DNA of 64,000 nucleotides, from the NCBI GenBank assembly GCA_914767715.1, contig OU612070.1, positions 9,689,501-9,753,500 of the forward strand. The letters run 5' to 3'. Positions 1-11,304 of this stretch are shown piece by piece. The stretch comes from Membranipora membranacea. Its lineage: Eukaryota > Bryozoa > Gymnolaemata > Cheilostomatida > Membraniporidae. The translations under genes and the position numbers were made by a program. The notes under the pieces are model-generated. The model did no database searches. It was not told the DNA's origin and saw only the letters and a program-made list of their open reading frames with translations. Position 1 is the stretch's first letter; every line of letters starts with the position of its first letter.

Positions 1-35
1 ATTAGTTATACCGGTATTAGTTATACCGGTATTAT
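1..35. repeat. 15-bp tandem repeat at window edge
   Basis: The unit ATTAGTTATACCGGT occurs twice in full, followed by a partial third copy. The repeat may extend to the left of the window, so its true copy number is unknown. Confidence 0.8.
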
Positions 36-2469
36 CTTCATCTGCTGAAAACCAAGAGAATGCATCACACGTGTTTATCGTCAAACCAGCGAAAGCAGAT
101 GCAATAAGATTGTAATTTTATATGAATCTGTAGATTATTGACGACGAGTCAGAGAATAATTTTCCGTAAAAAGTTTGCTTTATTTTTATTGTTTGTTTTA
201 ATTGCTTCTTAGAACTGCCTTTTAAAATTTGTTTTGTATTCTCGCTTGATTGCTTGGACGCATTGCTATTTGTTACACCAAAGTGCGTCCGCTAAAACGA
301 ACATCTGACATTTGCACAAGTGCACAATTATGACCATCTACAGCAAAGATTACACAATTATTAATATGTTGTAATATGTAATATGTAAAATGTAATATAT
401 AATATGTAATATGTTATAAGTAATATGTAATACGTAATATGTAATATGTAATATGGTGAGAGCAGAACTAACTATCAACAGCAAACCAGGCAATGTGATT
501 GATCAAGGGCTGTACTAACAATACTGGTAGATATAGATACTGGATAATATAGATTCTGGATAATATATCTACGGTTCTCCTCTCCAATAACAACAAAACG
601 CATGTCGAATTGGAAAATATACTGTGATACAAGGCACTACTTTAAAATTTACAATTCACAATTTATATGCATGACTGTTACATCAATTCTAAGCTATGAA
701 ATATTACCTCAACAGAAGGATCGTTTGGAAATCTGCAGTTGACTGGCAAGTCTTATTTAACATCCGATAAGCGACCCCTCCTACAACTACTAAAACTAGA
801 ACAGACTGGCTGATCTATAGAGCTATAATGGACGGACTCTTCTTTTTTAATTTTTTAATGCACAAAAATCAACGAATCAAATAAATGCTATTATGAAGAG
901 GCACATAATTGGTTTGCTGCCTATTGTAAGATATAATATGCAGAGATCAAATTGATCCATTCGCCTGTGCAGATACAGGAACACGAGCCAAACTTAATAA
1001 TATTTTACACTAATTACTTTAAATTATTTAGCTCATTCAATATAAGAGTTATAAAATACCATATTCATCCACTAAATTGGAAATACATTGAGTATAGGAA
1101 AGCTAAAGGGAATATCGAAACAAAAACTGATTCATTGCCCCGAGAATGTTACTCTAAGACAAATAGCAATGTGCACAAATTCCATAGTGATGAGTAGGAT
1201 TTACTGCAACTGCATTCAGTTGGCAGCTGCATGGTTCAGGAAAAGACAAATTAAAAAAAAGGCTGCTAAGCCTTAAAACTTCATCAATCCATATCCTTTC
1301 ATTATTATCTTATTAGCAAGGCATGCTAACAACGCTCCAACAATGTGTAATTACACAAAAACCATTGAGATTCCAAATAATTGCAATGTGGTCTCACAAA
1401 TTGGGATTGTCATAGGCTATGATAGCTTGTATCTGCTCATTAGGTATAAGACTAAGAATTTTTCGAAGAGCAATGAACTCACACTGCTCCTTGTCTAAAA
1501 AGTCACTCTCAATACAACTAACTATAGTCAATTAATGTGGCTGGTTGGCCTGATAACAGTTACGAGGATTCATTTTATGGTCAACAATTATATTAAATCT
1601 TCTAATTTTACTATCTTGTTGATAGCAAAATCAGGTTTCAGGTGATACCTGTCTGGAAGGGTAACTACTTTACTTGCAGAGGGGCAGGATTTTCATGTTA
1701 CATTCCCTTCACTTAGTCAGAGGTCTCAAACACAAAAATTAAAAAAAATTAATTAAAAGGTGTATTAAATTTGTATCACGGTACCTCACCAAACAGCGTA
1801 ACTATGAGATGGTGAGAGTTTTATGGTGCCTCCAAAATTATGGCACCTTCAGAACTGCAGAGTTGATCTTTGCTGATGCTGTCATCATCGTACAAACCAT
1901 CTGTTATGTTGATCAACCTGAAACACAAATTAAAGCTACCTTTTATTTACTGAGTAATGCATAAGATTAGTTAGCAAGACCTTTTTCGTGAATATGGTTA
2001 CATTAAACCTTTAGCCCATAAGAATAAGTGATTTTGTAAGGCTACAATATCAAATCAAACAATTTGGAACAAACAGGTTTTCTCAAAAGCCATTTCAGTG
2101 GGCAACAGAGAAACTGTGTTAGACAAATCATTGCGATGCGAAGTATTGTCTTACATCAAGTTTCAGTCTTGCTCCATAAATCCCTCTCTCTTCAGCTTGT
2201 AAGTTTTGTTGGACGAAGCTGGTAGTAGCTGCTAGTAGCTGCCACCTCCATTTCAGACTGAAAACAAAAGATTTACTGATGCAAGGTATATAACAGAGCA
2301 CAGGGGGAAAAAATTACCAAATTTTAAAAGGTTTCTTGCTCCAATCTCCAATTTCATTACTCTTAACTCTGCCTGCCCAACTTTTTTCATGATGATTATC
2401 AGTGGATGATAATGGAATATATACTACCATTTACCATAAAAGTAATAAGTTTCTCACCAAAGAACGATA
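36..2469. other. no gene recognised; AT-rich
   Basis: I see only short ORFs without family motifs or convincing splice pairs. Positions 361-454 are a low-complexity tract built from TAATATG-like words repeated about a dozen times. Confidence 0.6.
361..454. repeat. AT-rich degenerate short tandem repeat
   Basis: Variants of TAATATG and TAATACG follow one another across this stretch, giving a microsatellite-like tract with point changes. No coding content is visible. Confidence 0.75.
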
Positions 2470-3350
2470 GTTTCTCAACAGCTGACTTGAATAGTCCATC
2501 ATAATACAGTCACACATAATTATTAAGATCATCAACTCGGGTGTTCTTCTGATTAACTCCCTTTGATTTCTCCCCTAATCCTAAAACTAAAGTAGAACAG
2601 AAAATCACTTCTCAATAGCATCACAATATGGGGTCTCCCAGTATAATGACTATCTAACTAATGTAATTTTTACTTTGCACAATATGATGATTAATTCATC
2701 AGGGGGACTAACAATCAAATATAACAACAGTGATGAAAAAACCCTTGATGAATGATAAACTGTCATGATCTTGGATTGTCGTCAAGAAACTCAAATACAA
2801 CTTTAAGGATTATTTTAAATAATGGTCTCCATGAGTACGTATTCATCATTCATTGTAACAAGATTGGTTGTAAAATATAAGGTGCAAGCAGAAGAAACAG
2901 CAGACTTGTTAACCAACTTTTGACTGGTGTGTTGGATAGTCCATCATAACATATTCACAAGCAATCATTTAGCTCAACATCAACGTCTTCGCCTGATTGA
3001 CCCACGGGTATTTTGGTTTTCTCCTCATAACCTAAAGAAGGAGAAGACAGACTTTCACATTAACTTCATAATGTTGGGACTACTGGCACAAGGACCATCT
3101 ATAACGGCTGCCTTTTAGATGCTGGTATTTGTGATGATTGGGTAAATATTCATCATTATTCTGCTGACTGATCTTTCTGTTAACAAGCCGCTTAATTCTA
3201 GCCCCATTGATTCTCACGCTACAAGAAGGTAAATTGACAGTGTGCGGTCATGATTCCGAAAATATCATCAGATTTCAGTATTCATCTTTTTATTAGGCCC
3301 TTTATTCTGCTGCCCAGTCTCATGAAATTGACAAATCAGTTCATCCAGTT
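2470..3350. repeat. diverged direct duplication, about 430-bp spacing
   Basis: Two segments share the block ATAGTCCATCATAA at about 2492 and 2936. Similar but diverged text follows both copies, so this looks like an old tandem duplication. The boundaries are approximate and no gene is recognised in it. Confidence 0.35.
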
Positions 3351-3663
3351 AAATAAAAGGGAATTATGGGATATCATAGAAAACAGCTTGTTGTGCAAAG
3401 GCTTGCTTTTGTCTGTCACGACCATCACTAACCTACAAGTTTTAGTGTTATGCAGTTTGAAGTGATCTTCCCTCAAGATGGATTGGCCACTCCCATTGTC
3501 CTTTAATTGTACTATAGACCGGAAAATATTTGTATCATTGCATGTCTATATGTGACCTTGTCTGAAAATAGAGAAACACAATGTGAGGTGATATGTTTAT
3601 GTGGATTGTTCTCCATCACATCCAAACCGAAGAGAACAAGCAATTTGATTGAGGATCTTCAAG

Positions 3664-3731
3664 TAGCCTGGGCCGGCTGTCAGGGGTGGGTAGATGGGAG
3701 GGGGACACCCATCCACCCCCGACAGCTTGTC
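3664..3731. mobile_element. foldback MITE, TAGCCTG family, copy 1
   Basis: The left arm begins TAGCCTGGGCCGGCTGTCAG and the right arm ends CCACCCCCGACAGCTTG, an imperfect inverted pair around a purine-rich centre. The same ends occur at 53980-54066 and, more diverged, at 23430-23498. The right end is degraded here and I see no clean target duplication. Confidence 0.5.
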
Positions 3732-3865
3732 ATGGCAAACCCTCAAGATGGTGGTAAAACATGGCAATGGACTTCTGAGAACCCGCTATACTATTGATCA
3801 CTTGCTTCACTTAGGTTGCAGGATTCCTTCTGGAATATTGTGCCAGTATATTCGTCTCATGCTCC

Positions 3866-4035
3866 CTCCATCTCGACCGAACTTTCGCTCCAGGATTTGA
3901 TGTCAAAAGTCTGCAACTGATCAAGAGCTGTCATCCTCCAGGTCTTCTTGGGTCTCCCATGTCTCCTTTTCCCTTCAGGTGCCCAACCCAAACTAGTGTG
4001 TGGGATTGAGCCCTGCCTTCTCAGAGTGGGACCCA
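3866..4035 (-). mobile_element. LINE relic, RTE-like C-terminal tail
   Basis: The minus strand reads a short conceptual peptide containing APEGKRRHGRPKKTWR, followed by a serine/tryptophan-rich stretch (KSWSESS). This arginine-rich GKRRxGRPKxTWR motif is the usual C-terminus of RTE/BovB-type and related non-LTR reverse transcriptases. A stop follows and no polymerase motifs remain upstream, so it is a truncated dead copy. Confidence 0.65.
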
Positions 4036-7000
4036 GATGCTATTGATATGCTGCAATAATCAACATTGTTACACTACTAATCAACGTTGGTCAGTCATAG
4101 ATTTCTCTATCGCAGGGCCATACTTTAGAAAATTGTAGGGAGGCAAAAATAAGAAGGAGTTCAAAGCATCATAAAGAGGGTTAAGGTATATAAAACAAAT
4201 GGAAATCACAGAGCCGCCATAGATTATTCAATTATAATGTTTTTAGGCCATTCTACTCAGCTTCCCCTTGAAATACATGCCTGGTATCTATTTCAATCTA
4301 GAAGGAGGCCTAAATACAACAACATTTATTGTTGGATTTATACTCAATCGGAAACATATGCTACTCAAAAATTTCATCATTGAATCGGTGAAAAGTTGAA
4401 GCAGAGGAGGTAAGAATGATAGCTAATAATCTGTGCTGCCACTCCAGCCTTGTGAGTATGGTTATTGGTACATTGATCAGTAGGATATCACCAGAAATAC
4501 TACCTATTGAACAGAAGAGAATAAACTCACCTATTTCTGGTCGCGTCTTGCTCGGTCATTAGGATTGGATTTACTTCTCATGTACTGTAGATGTGAAGAT
4601 TCTTCTATTCACAGTGATTGGGATCAGTTATTTGCAATGCAATGCCATGAAGTAGATAGGCGATGCACATTGTCACAACCTTCACTATCTGTATTGTTGT
4701 GATTGTGTTCACATGCTGAAATGACAGAGGGAAACTGAACCATGGCTTGTGTCGTTCTAAAGGTAAGTAAGCGCAGGACTTTTCTGAAGGGTATTTCAAA
4801 TGAAATCCGCCAAAATCACAGTTGAGTGAGCAAGACCTGCCAAGGATCACCTTCTCACTAGCTCACTCATTGATGGAACAACAGAAAATTCCGATTGAAC
4901 TATTTCTTCCAATTGAAAGACCAAGGGTCCGAGGATTTTGAGCAAAGTGATAGCTATGATTTGGTTAGAATAACATCGCTCATTCTTTTAGGAACCCCGT
5001 CCTGTTAGCCAGTTTGCTTTATTTGAAATAGCTCAATTCATTCAAGGCGAGCTAAAATTTTGCTTTATAATAATGTCCAAAATTTAGTAGCTAGCTAACA
5101 ATGGAAAGTCACCCCCAAAATACCTAAACTAAATTCAAGCCAACATTCACTCCTCTAGAAAAGACTGGATATCTAAGAATAATTGCTGACTCACCTATTG
5201 ATGGCGAGTTGACACAGTGTGCCCTCCCTCTCTCATAATTCTCTCATAACTTTTTACCAGGTTTCCAACGGCTGAAGTTTCAAGGTTCCAGGGTTTCAAG
5301 GGTTTCCAGTGTTTCCAGGATCTCATGGTTTCCAAGGCTATTGACTTGAGGATCACATGTAGAGTACATTGTCAACATAAAACCCATATTTGGTTGGGAT
5401 TATTCAGACATACTGAGATTGAAATAACGTATAGCGTGAGATAGCCTGTCTTTACAAGCTTTGTTTGGATTTAATAGCGTGTTAAACAGTTTCAAGTGTG
5501 GACAACTCTCTTCTCGATAGCTTGCTCGCAAGAGTTGACAAGCTTTGTTCGGGTGGGGGGGGGGGGAGGGGAAGCTACCTAAAAAACCAATACACAGTAT
5601 TTATTCACCTATTTTCTAGGAGGTATCTTTGCATTAAATTGGGCATTCAATGTAGTAGACCTTCAAACTCCTCGTCAAAAGATATTATAGCGACATTGCT
5701 AGGAAAAGAATGATATAATTTGCAAGTAAACCGGCCGACGCTGGGATCACAATCGTAATCTTAATCTTAATAGTAATGTTCTCACCAGGTGCAGGTTAGC
5801 AGCTGAATAGTCTGACCCTTTTTTGGCTCCTAGGGCTTCAGAAGAATAGCCATTCTGTTGTCGTTTCAGAGGACTTCTCCTGCTTTAGTTGCAAAATATC
5901 TGCAAGTAATGATGAATATGAATATTATGTAGATGGTGTGGTAGTGTTTGAATTCAAGTAAAGACATAGGCTTGCTTCTAAACTTCACAATAATTTTATA
6001 GCCAGAGATAACAAAACCAACGGTAATTTTCCAATGTAAGTATTGTTCTCATCCGGCAACAAATATACAAAGGTAGACACAGGAAACGCCTGCAAAAGCA
6101 GACTCACCGTATCGCAGCTTTCTCCAGTATATAATTAGCTATTCTGTTTAATTCAGGGAGCCAAACCCAGTATCAATATCACATGCCAGCGGACTAACAC
6201 ATTTTTCCCTTTCCATTTTATGGCATCGCTGGTCAAAAAATGTTATCGCACATTGTGTATCACTCCGCTATCATTCCAATGACATCATTCATTATTGTAG
6301 AGTTATACTCCCCTTTATTTTGCTAGCCACAGGGTTGCCTAATCTACAGTGTGCCTCTGTACTGAGTGGAAGCCTGGGTGAGCATCGGGGATCAGCTCAT
6401 GTGATATGCAGTACTTCTAATACCGGTTTCGCACATCCATAGCTGTGGAGAATGAAGAGCACAGGATCTCATTGACAATATTCTCTGTAAATTTAGCAAC
6501 GCATGCTATTGTAAGCAGGGAGTGGCAAGTTACAAGTCATCATGTATCACATGAGCAGGATGAGTGATCAGTTGCTGTACTAAGTATAGAATCATCCCCC
6601 ATTGAATATGAAAGCACAACTTCCACAAAACACAGTCGCATTTAAAAGTCTATCCCTTCATAATTGGTGATGTACATGTATGATGTTTGGTTTCTACATT
6701 TATAAAATTAAACCATACACAACTTCCTCAATAACACAATCGTATCTAAAATTATATCTTTTCATAATAAAGCTCACTATGAACATTTGTTGTTGATCGG
6801 TGATGAACATATTTATCTTTTTCATTTTTGGGGTATTATAACGAAGAAAATTTTCATCGGATTCAAAAATAAAATCATAAGTCACTACTAAATGGTGGTT
6901 GGAAAATGCAATAATTAACTGTAAATACAATAATATTACTTCTCACCACACAAGCTAACAAGCAGCATGTAACGTTACGTCAAGCTTGCTATGAGTTAAT

Positions 7001-7148
7001 AATACATAAAGTTACAAAGAATAAAAATTATTATACCTTCAAGACAGTATCATTATCAATATATCTATCTCCATATCCATGTAAGACAATCAAGGTTTTT
7101 TTGAAACTTCACGCCTCTATTCCACAGCTGGTTGATATTATGATGACA
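4036..7148. other. no gene recognised
   Basis: No supported exons. At about 5259-5336 the word GGTTTCCA and close variants recur several times. A G-run lies near 5553-5566, next to AGCTTTGT-containing fragments that resemble the TAGCCTG foldback family (5440-5575). Confidence 0.5.
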
Positions 7149-7187
7149 TATATATATATATATATATGAATATATATGTATATATAA
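7149..7187. repeat. (TA)n microsatellite
   Basis: A run of alternating T and A, interrupted twice by ATG-type changes. It lies about 50 bp beyond the 3' end of the secreted cysteine-rich gene on the minus strand. Confidence 0.85.
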
Positions 7188-7238
7188 GCTTTTAATCCGC
7201 GTTGTGCTGTAGCTCTTAGCTGTCATAGCTGTAGACTG

Positions 7239-8529
7239 TCAAGCACAAATAACCCGAGCTACAATCCTACAATTCATTGTGTCTCTAGCAATTTCAGAGC
7301 GGCACCCCCAGCCGTACTCAACTACAGGGGTAACATCCTCTTCTATGTAGCTGTGCTGAACTCCACCCTCATACATCATCGGTATATCACACTGATAACC
7401 TTTTGGTAATGCCGAAAGGTCATACTGTGCACGGCGTCGAACTTTGTAAGTAGGACCATGAGTTATTGTACATCCAGGCCAAAGAGATTCTCTCTTGACT
7501 CTGCTCGTTGCATGCGGTGCATATCGTTGCGGAGAGAATGGGTTGCAAAAAGTTAACTTCTGAATATTGCATCTTTGGCTCCACATAGAGATACTTCGTC
7601 TCAATCTTCGTGGTCGCTGTCGGTTCATCAGTGATTTGAAGACAAACATATATGTTTGTGTGGGTGTACGTTGGCTTGTTGATGATGGCCCAGGACTTGT
7701 GCATCTGATGGCGTTCTATATTTGAAAATAAATCAAATTGTTTTGTGTGCACTGCGATGCGAGGGGTAAGAATCTATAAAGGTTATTACAATTTAGATCG
7801 ATTGGAAGAAATTGACTATCTGAGTATTGAATATCAAAAATCACAATCGACCATTAGAAGAAAGACTGTTTTCTTCGACACTTCACTGATTGACATCATA
7901 ATATCCTCATAACATATCACGACATGAACAAATCTGAACAAAGTAGATGGAAACAGTGTTTACGTGTAACTCACTTTCATTGTTGTTTTGGATGTCGGGC
8001 TCCTCTCATCTCGATAACAGGTGACCTTTAATTCAAGTAATGAGCAAGTTAAAGTAAGCTTATAGAGGAAGCCATTGTTTGTGTGTAGTGTTGTCAATCC
8101 CTAGGACTGTGGGACTGAGTGATAAAACAACAATAGCCTATATTTTATCCCAATATGCAGTGTAACTAGAGTAAATTCTCGAAGTGAGAGGTCATATATA
8201 AATGTAAGGTGCCAGGAGCTAAACACAAGTCTCCAACCAACTGCTGACAGCTGACTATGCCCTTATACAGTATAGGCCACAAAGTCAAAAATACTTAAAT
8301 CAATAATATGTTTTGCGACACAGATATCCGAGCTACACAGTATGTGATATGGTACAGGTCGGTGAGAAATAACATTTAAGATTGGTACAGAAGTAGTATG
8401 TTATCCAGTGTCTAATTTTTAATGCAAGCCATCCTGAGAATTATCTGTGCATATATATACATCAATGCACCAACCCACCTTGATTACTGATATGAATACG
8501 ATTAGAAAAGGCAGAGCAATGAACCTCAT
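7239..8529 (-). CDS. secreted cysteine-rich protein, two exons (family uncertain, possibly IL-17-like)
   Basis: Proposed CDS: exon 1 8529-8479 and exon 2 7616-7239, 142 residues. Exon 1 encodes MRFIALPFLIVFISVIK, a typical signal peptide, and ends at AAG|GTGGGT in phase 0. Exon 2 follows an ACCGACAG acceptor in the same phase and runs to TGA. The mature part opens with RPRRLRRS, a likely basic processing site, then has cysteines at about 33, 41, 66, 93, 122, 133 and 141 and no further membrane segment. Length, signal peptide and the C-terminal C-x10-C-x7-C spacing would suit a small cystine-knot cytokine such as IL-17. The SLWPGC stretch loosely recalls the IL-17 SLCPW motif, but the usual CxC pair is missing. 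The secreted nature is fairly well supported; the family is a guess. A frame-shifted ORF overlaps exon 2 and is probably its shadow. Confidence 0.6.
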
Positions 8530-11304
8530 TCTGTCAGCCTTTTGATTGCAAACAGATACAGTGTGAAGCTATCCTTCACTGAGTTGCTGTGGTTTGTGTT
8601 AATCTTGCGCTGGCATAAGTAATCATCCAGTAAAGTAGAAGCAAAAAAATTGACATCTATCTATAGTGTCTGATTTGAATACAACATTTACAGTGCTTTT
8701 CTGACACACTCAGAACTACAGCTGTCAAGTACTAAAAGTATGCTGGTTTTAGACTGCAATATTTGACACTGAAACATTGCAGGACACACTAGTTATCTAA
8801 TATTATTATTGCGGCAGAATACCTGAAGATGTGAACCTTTGATCTTAGTTTCAACAGACACCCGAATCTGAATCTGAATGTCCCTCAAAGGAAATAAAAT
8901 ACAGACTGAATGGCCTACAGTTTATCCTACATAATAAATTTAGTGATGATTGACACTGTATGCCATTCTCAAAGTGTTACGGAAAAGACCACCTTATGAT
9001 GACAGGAAGTGTGTCTTTTGTTTGAGTAAGTTGATATATCCAGATGTCGAAGGTCAAAAAAATTTGATTAAAAATTATGAATTTTATTGCTTATTGATTC
9101 ATTTATCTTAGTGTCAGTACCAGACAGATATATCCGTGTTAACTGCCTGTACCCAAAGTAGAAACTAAACAATTTAGTTTTGGAAATGAGTCTAATTAAG
9201 CGAATTATTATGGCTGTGTGTTTGAAGCTTGCCTTTTGTTAAATCAGGTCGTTCATAACTTTGATTCCATTGAGTGTGTGCTACTCCTCTATGTCGACAA
9301 AAAAGATAGCGGGTTTCCGATCATTTGAGCTTTTGTTAAATTGGAGTAGCCTTCTCACTAAGCTTGTGGGGAAAACTCAGGTATTAGTGTGTACTCTAGT
9401 TACAGGATGAACGGCAGATTTTTCCCGCCATGTTCATCATGGACGTCTCACAAGATCTTGTCTCAGTCCCACATGTATAATGGTATGACCTCAGCAGGGG
9501 AGAAACCAGGCATCCCCTTAGCAAGTCCTAATAATAGCAGCAGGTCCACTACATTACCTAGGACAATTCCAAACATATCTATATATATACATATATTTTA
9601 TTTGCTGATAAAGTCATAAATGACACATAAGGTCATGCATAAAGCGGATATAGCAATGCGTCAGGTGAATTTGTTAAATATTTGGTCACAAAGCAAAAGT
9701 CTGGGTATATGGAAAGTTACAGTAGTCTTTGAATTATCTAACAGTCTATGAAAGGCAGAGTGATAAACAGGAGTGAGAATTGAGACTACCAGATTCAATA
9801 TTTTGTAGATAAAATATGGAGGATCCTGGTCGTACCCTCATTCCAAGATCTTTCACAGTGCATTCACTTGCGTAAGGAGTAGGATTATTATTAACAACAT
9901 CTTCGTTAGTACCAAGATTATCTTAGCTGACTTCGGTAGATGTGACACATAGCTGACAGGTATACAGCCCACAGCTGTCATTATGTAATGTGTTGCTAAA
10001 TCTATTCTCTCTAGAGAAAGTTTGTTTGTTGCAGTCTCAATAGCAGCAACGGTTTTAACTCTTGCTTGTTGCATCACCGTTGTTGTATTTTCTCTTTAAT
10101 GACACAGATAATGCCACAAATGTCTCCAAACCATCAGCCAGTAGTGAAGGTGAATAAAGATGAATCATTGCATAATAAAACATTGGGTCATCAGTTTGTC
10201 CAGAAATTTATATGTAACGGATGGATATGGAGTGGCAGGAAACCTGAAAGCTGCCATTTGACACTTATTGATTGTAGTATCAAATAGATGACTAGGTGAT
10301 CGAAAGCAGGTTCCGGTAATAATTTTCATGCTGATTTGCAATGGTAATATTGTACCTGTACCTTAGGCGGCTAATCACCAAAAATGCTGCCAGTTATGGC
10401 AACCTTAGGTTTGTTTGATTTATACCAAGTGTTTGTTCAATTGTCCAATGCCTGCATTTGTTTGATCAATTTCATTGTTGATGCACCGCCAGTTGTAACA
10501 TATAAATCTGATGACCTTGCCAAGGAACACACATGCTGAGTGAGTAGAGGCAGCGAAGCTCAGATAATTTTTCTTTTCCTGATTGTACAACTGCTCATGT
10601 AACAGTATAAACACTCAACCTCGCAGCATACCTAATGTTTGTGACAAAATAAACCAACCAACCAACTGGATGACTTTAACTTGAAGAAATGCTAATTTCT
10701 CCCATTGTTTATGGAAATGAGTGATTTGAAATTGAAGAAATCCTAATTGTGGCTTCCCTGTTTTCGTAACTGAATGATTTGTGTTTTTTTTGTGAAAGAA
10801 CATGCATTCTTCAAATGAATTTTTGTGATCTTAAGAATGAACTAATGTACAGTTGACGTGTCTGGACATGAATAGATACGATAAAGGTGCTCCAAGGCAT
10901 GTCAGTAGATTCGTTGGAACTTAATCTTAAAAGCCAACTATAGTCTTCTGAGGAGGATCTTTATTTTATGAAACATCTATATTGCCCGATTAATAAAGAC
11001 AGGGAAGTTGTAAGCTATGTTGAATAGTGTGATCAGGAGTGAGATATGTCTATGTCAATGTCTATGATAATTTCAAATAAAGATCAAATGGTGTTCTCAT
11101 TCACCAAGCTTCAATTCATATGGAATGGTTTTATATCATTTATGACCTGATTGCACATTTCTCGGTAGATTGATTTTACAGACTCATCACAATCACGTAC
11201 ATTGAACAATCACTTGATAATAATTTCCACGTCATGCAATAATCTGTTGGGCCATGTAGTAGTATGAAAAGTTGGCATCTGTCATTAGGGATGACTGAGC
11301 TTCA
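8530..11304. other. no gene recognised between two secreted-protein genes
   Basis: No convincing exon. A minus-strand ORF at 9853-10077 ends in a hydrophobic stretch but has no start context, splice partner or recognisable motif. Promoter elements for the minus-strand gene ending at 7239 should lie just above 8529, but I see no clear TATA box. Confidence 0.5.

Noticed and set aside
9853-10077. Minus-strand ORF ending in a hydrophobic helix
   Set aside because: No signal of splicing, no recognised family, and no repeat or conservation evidence within the window.
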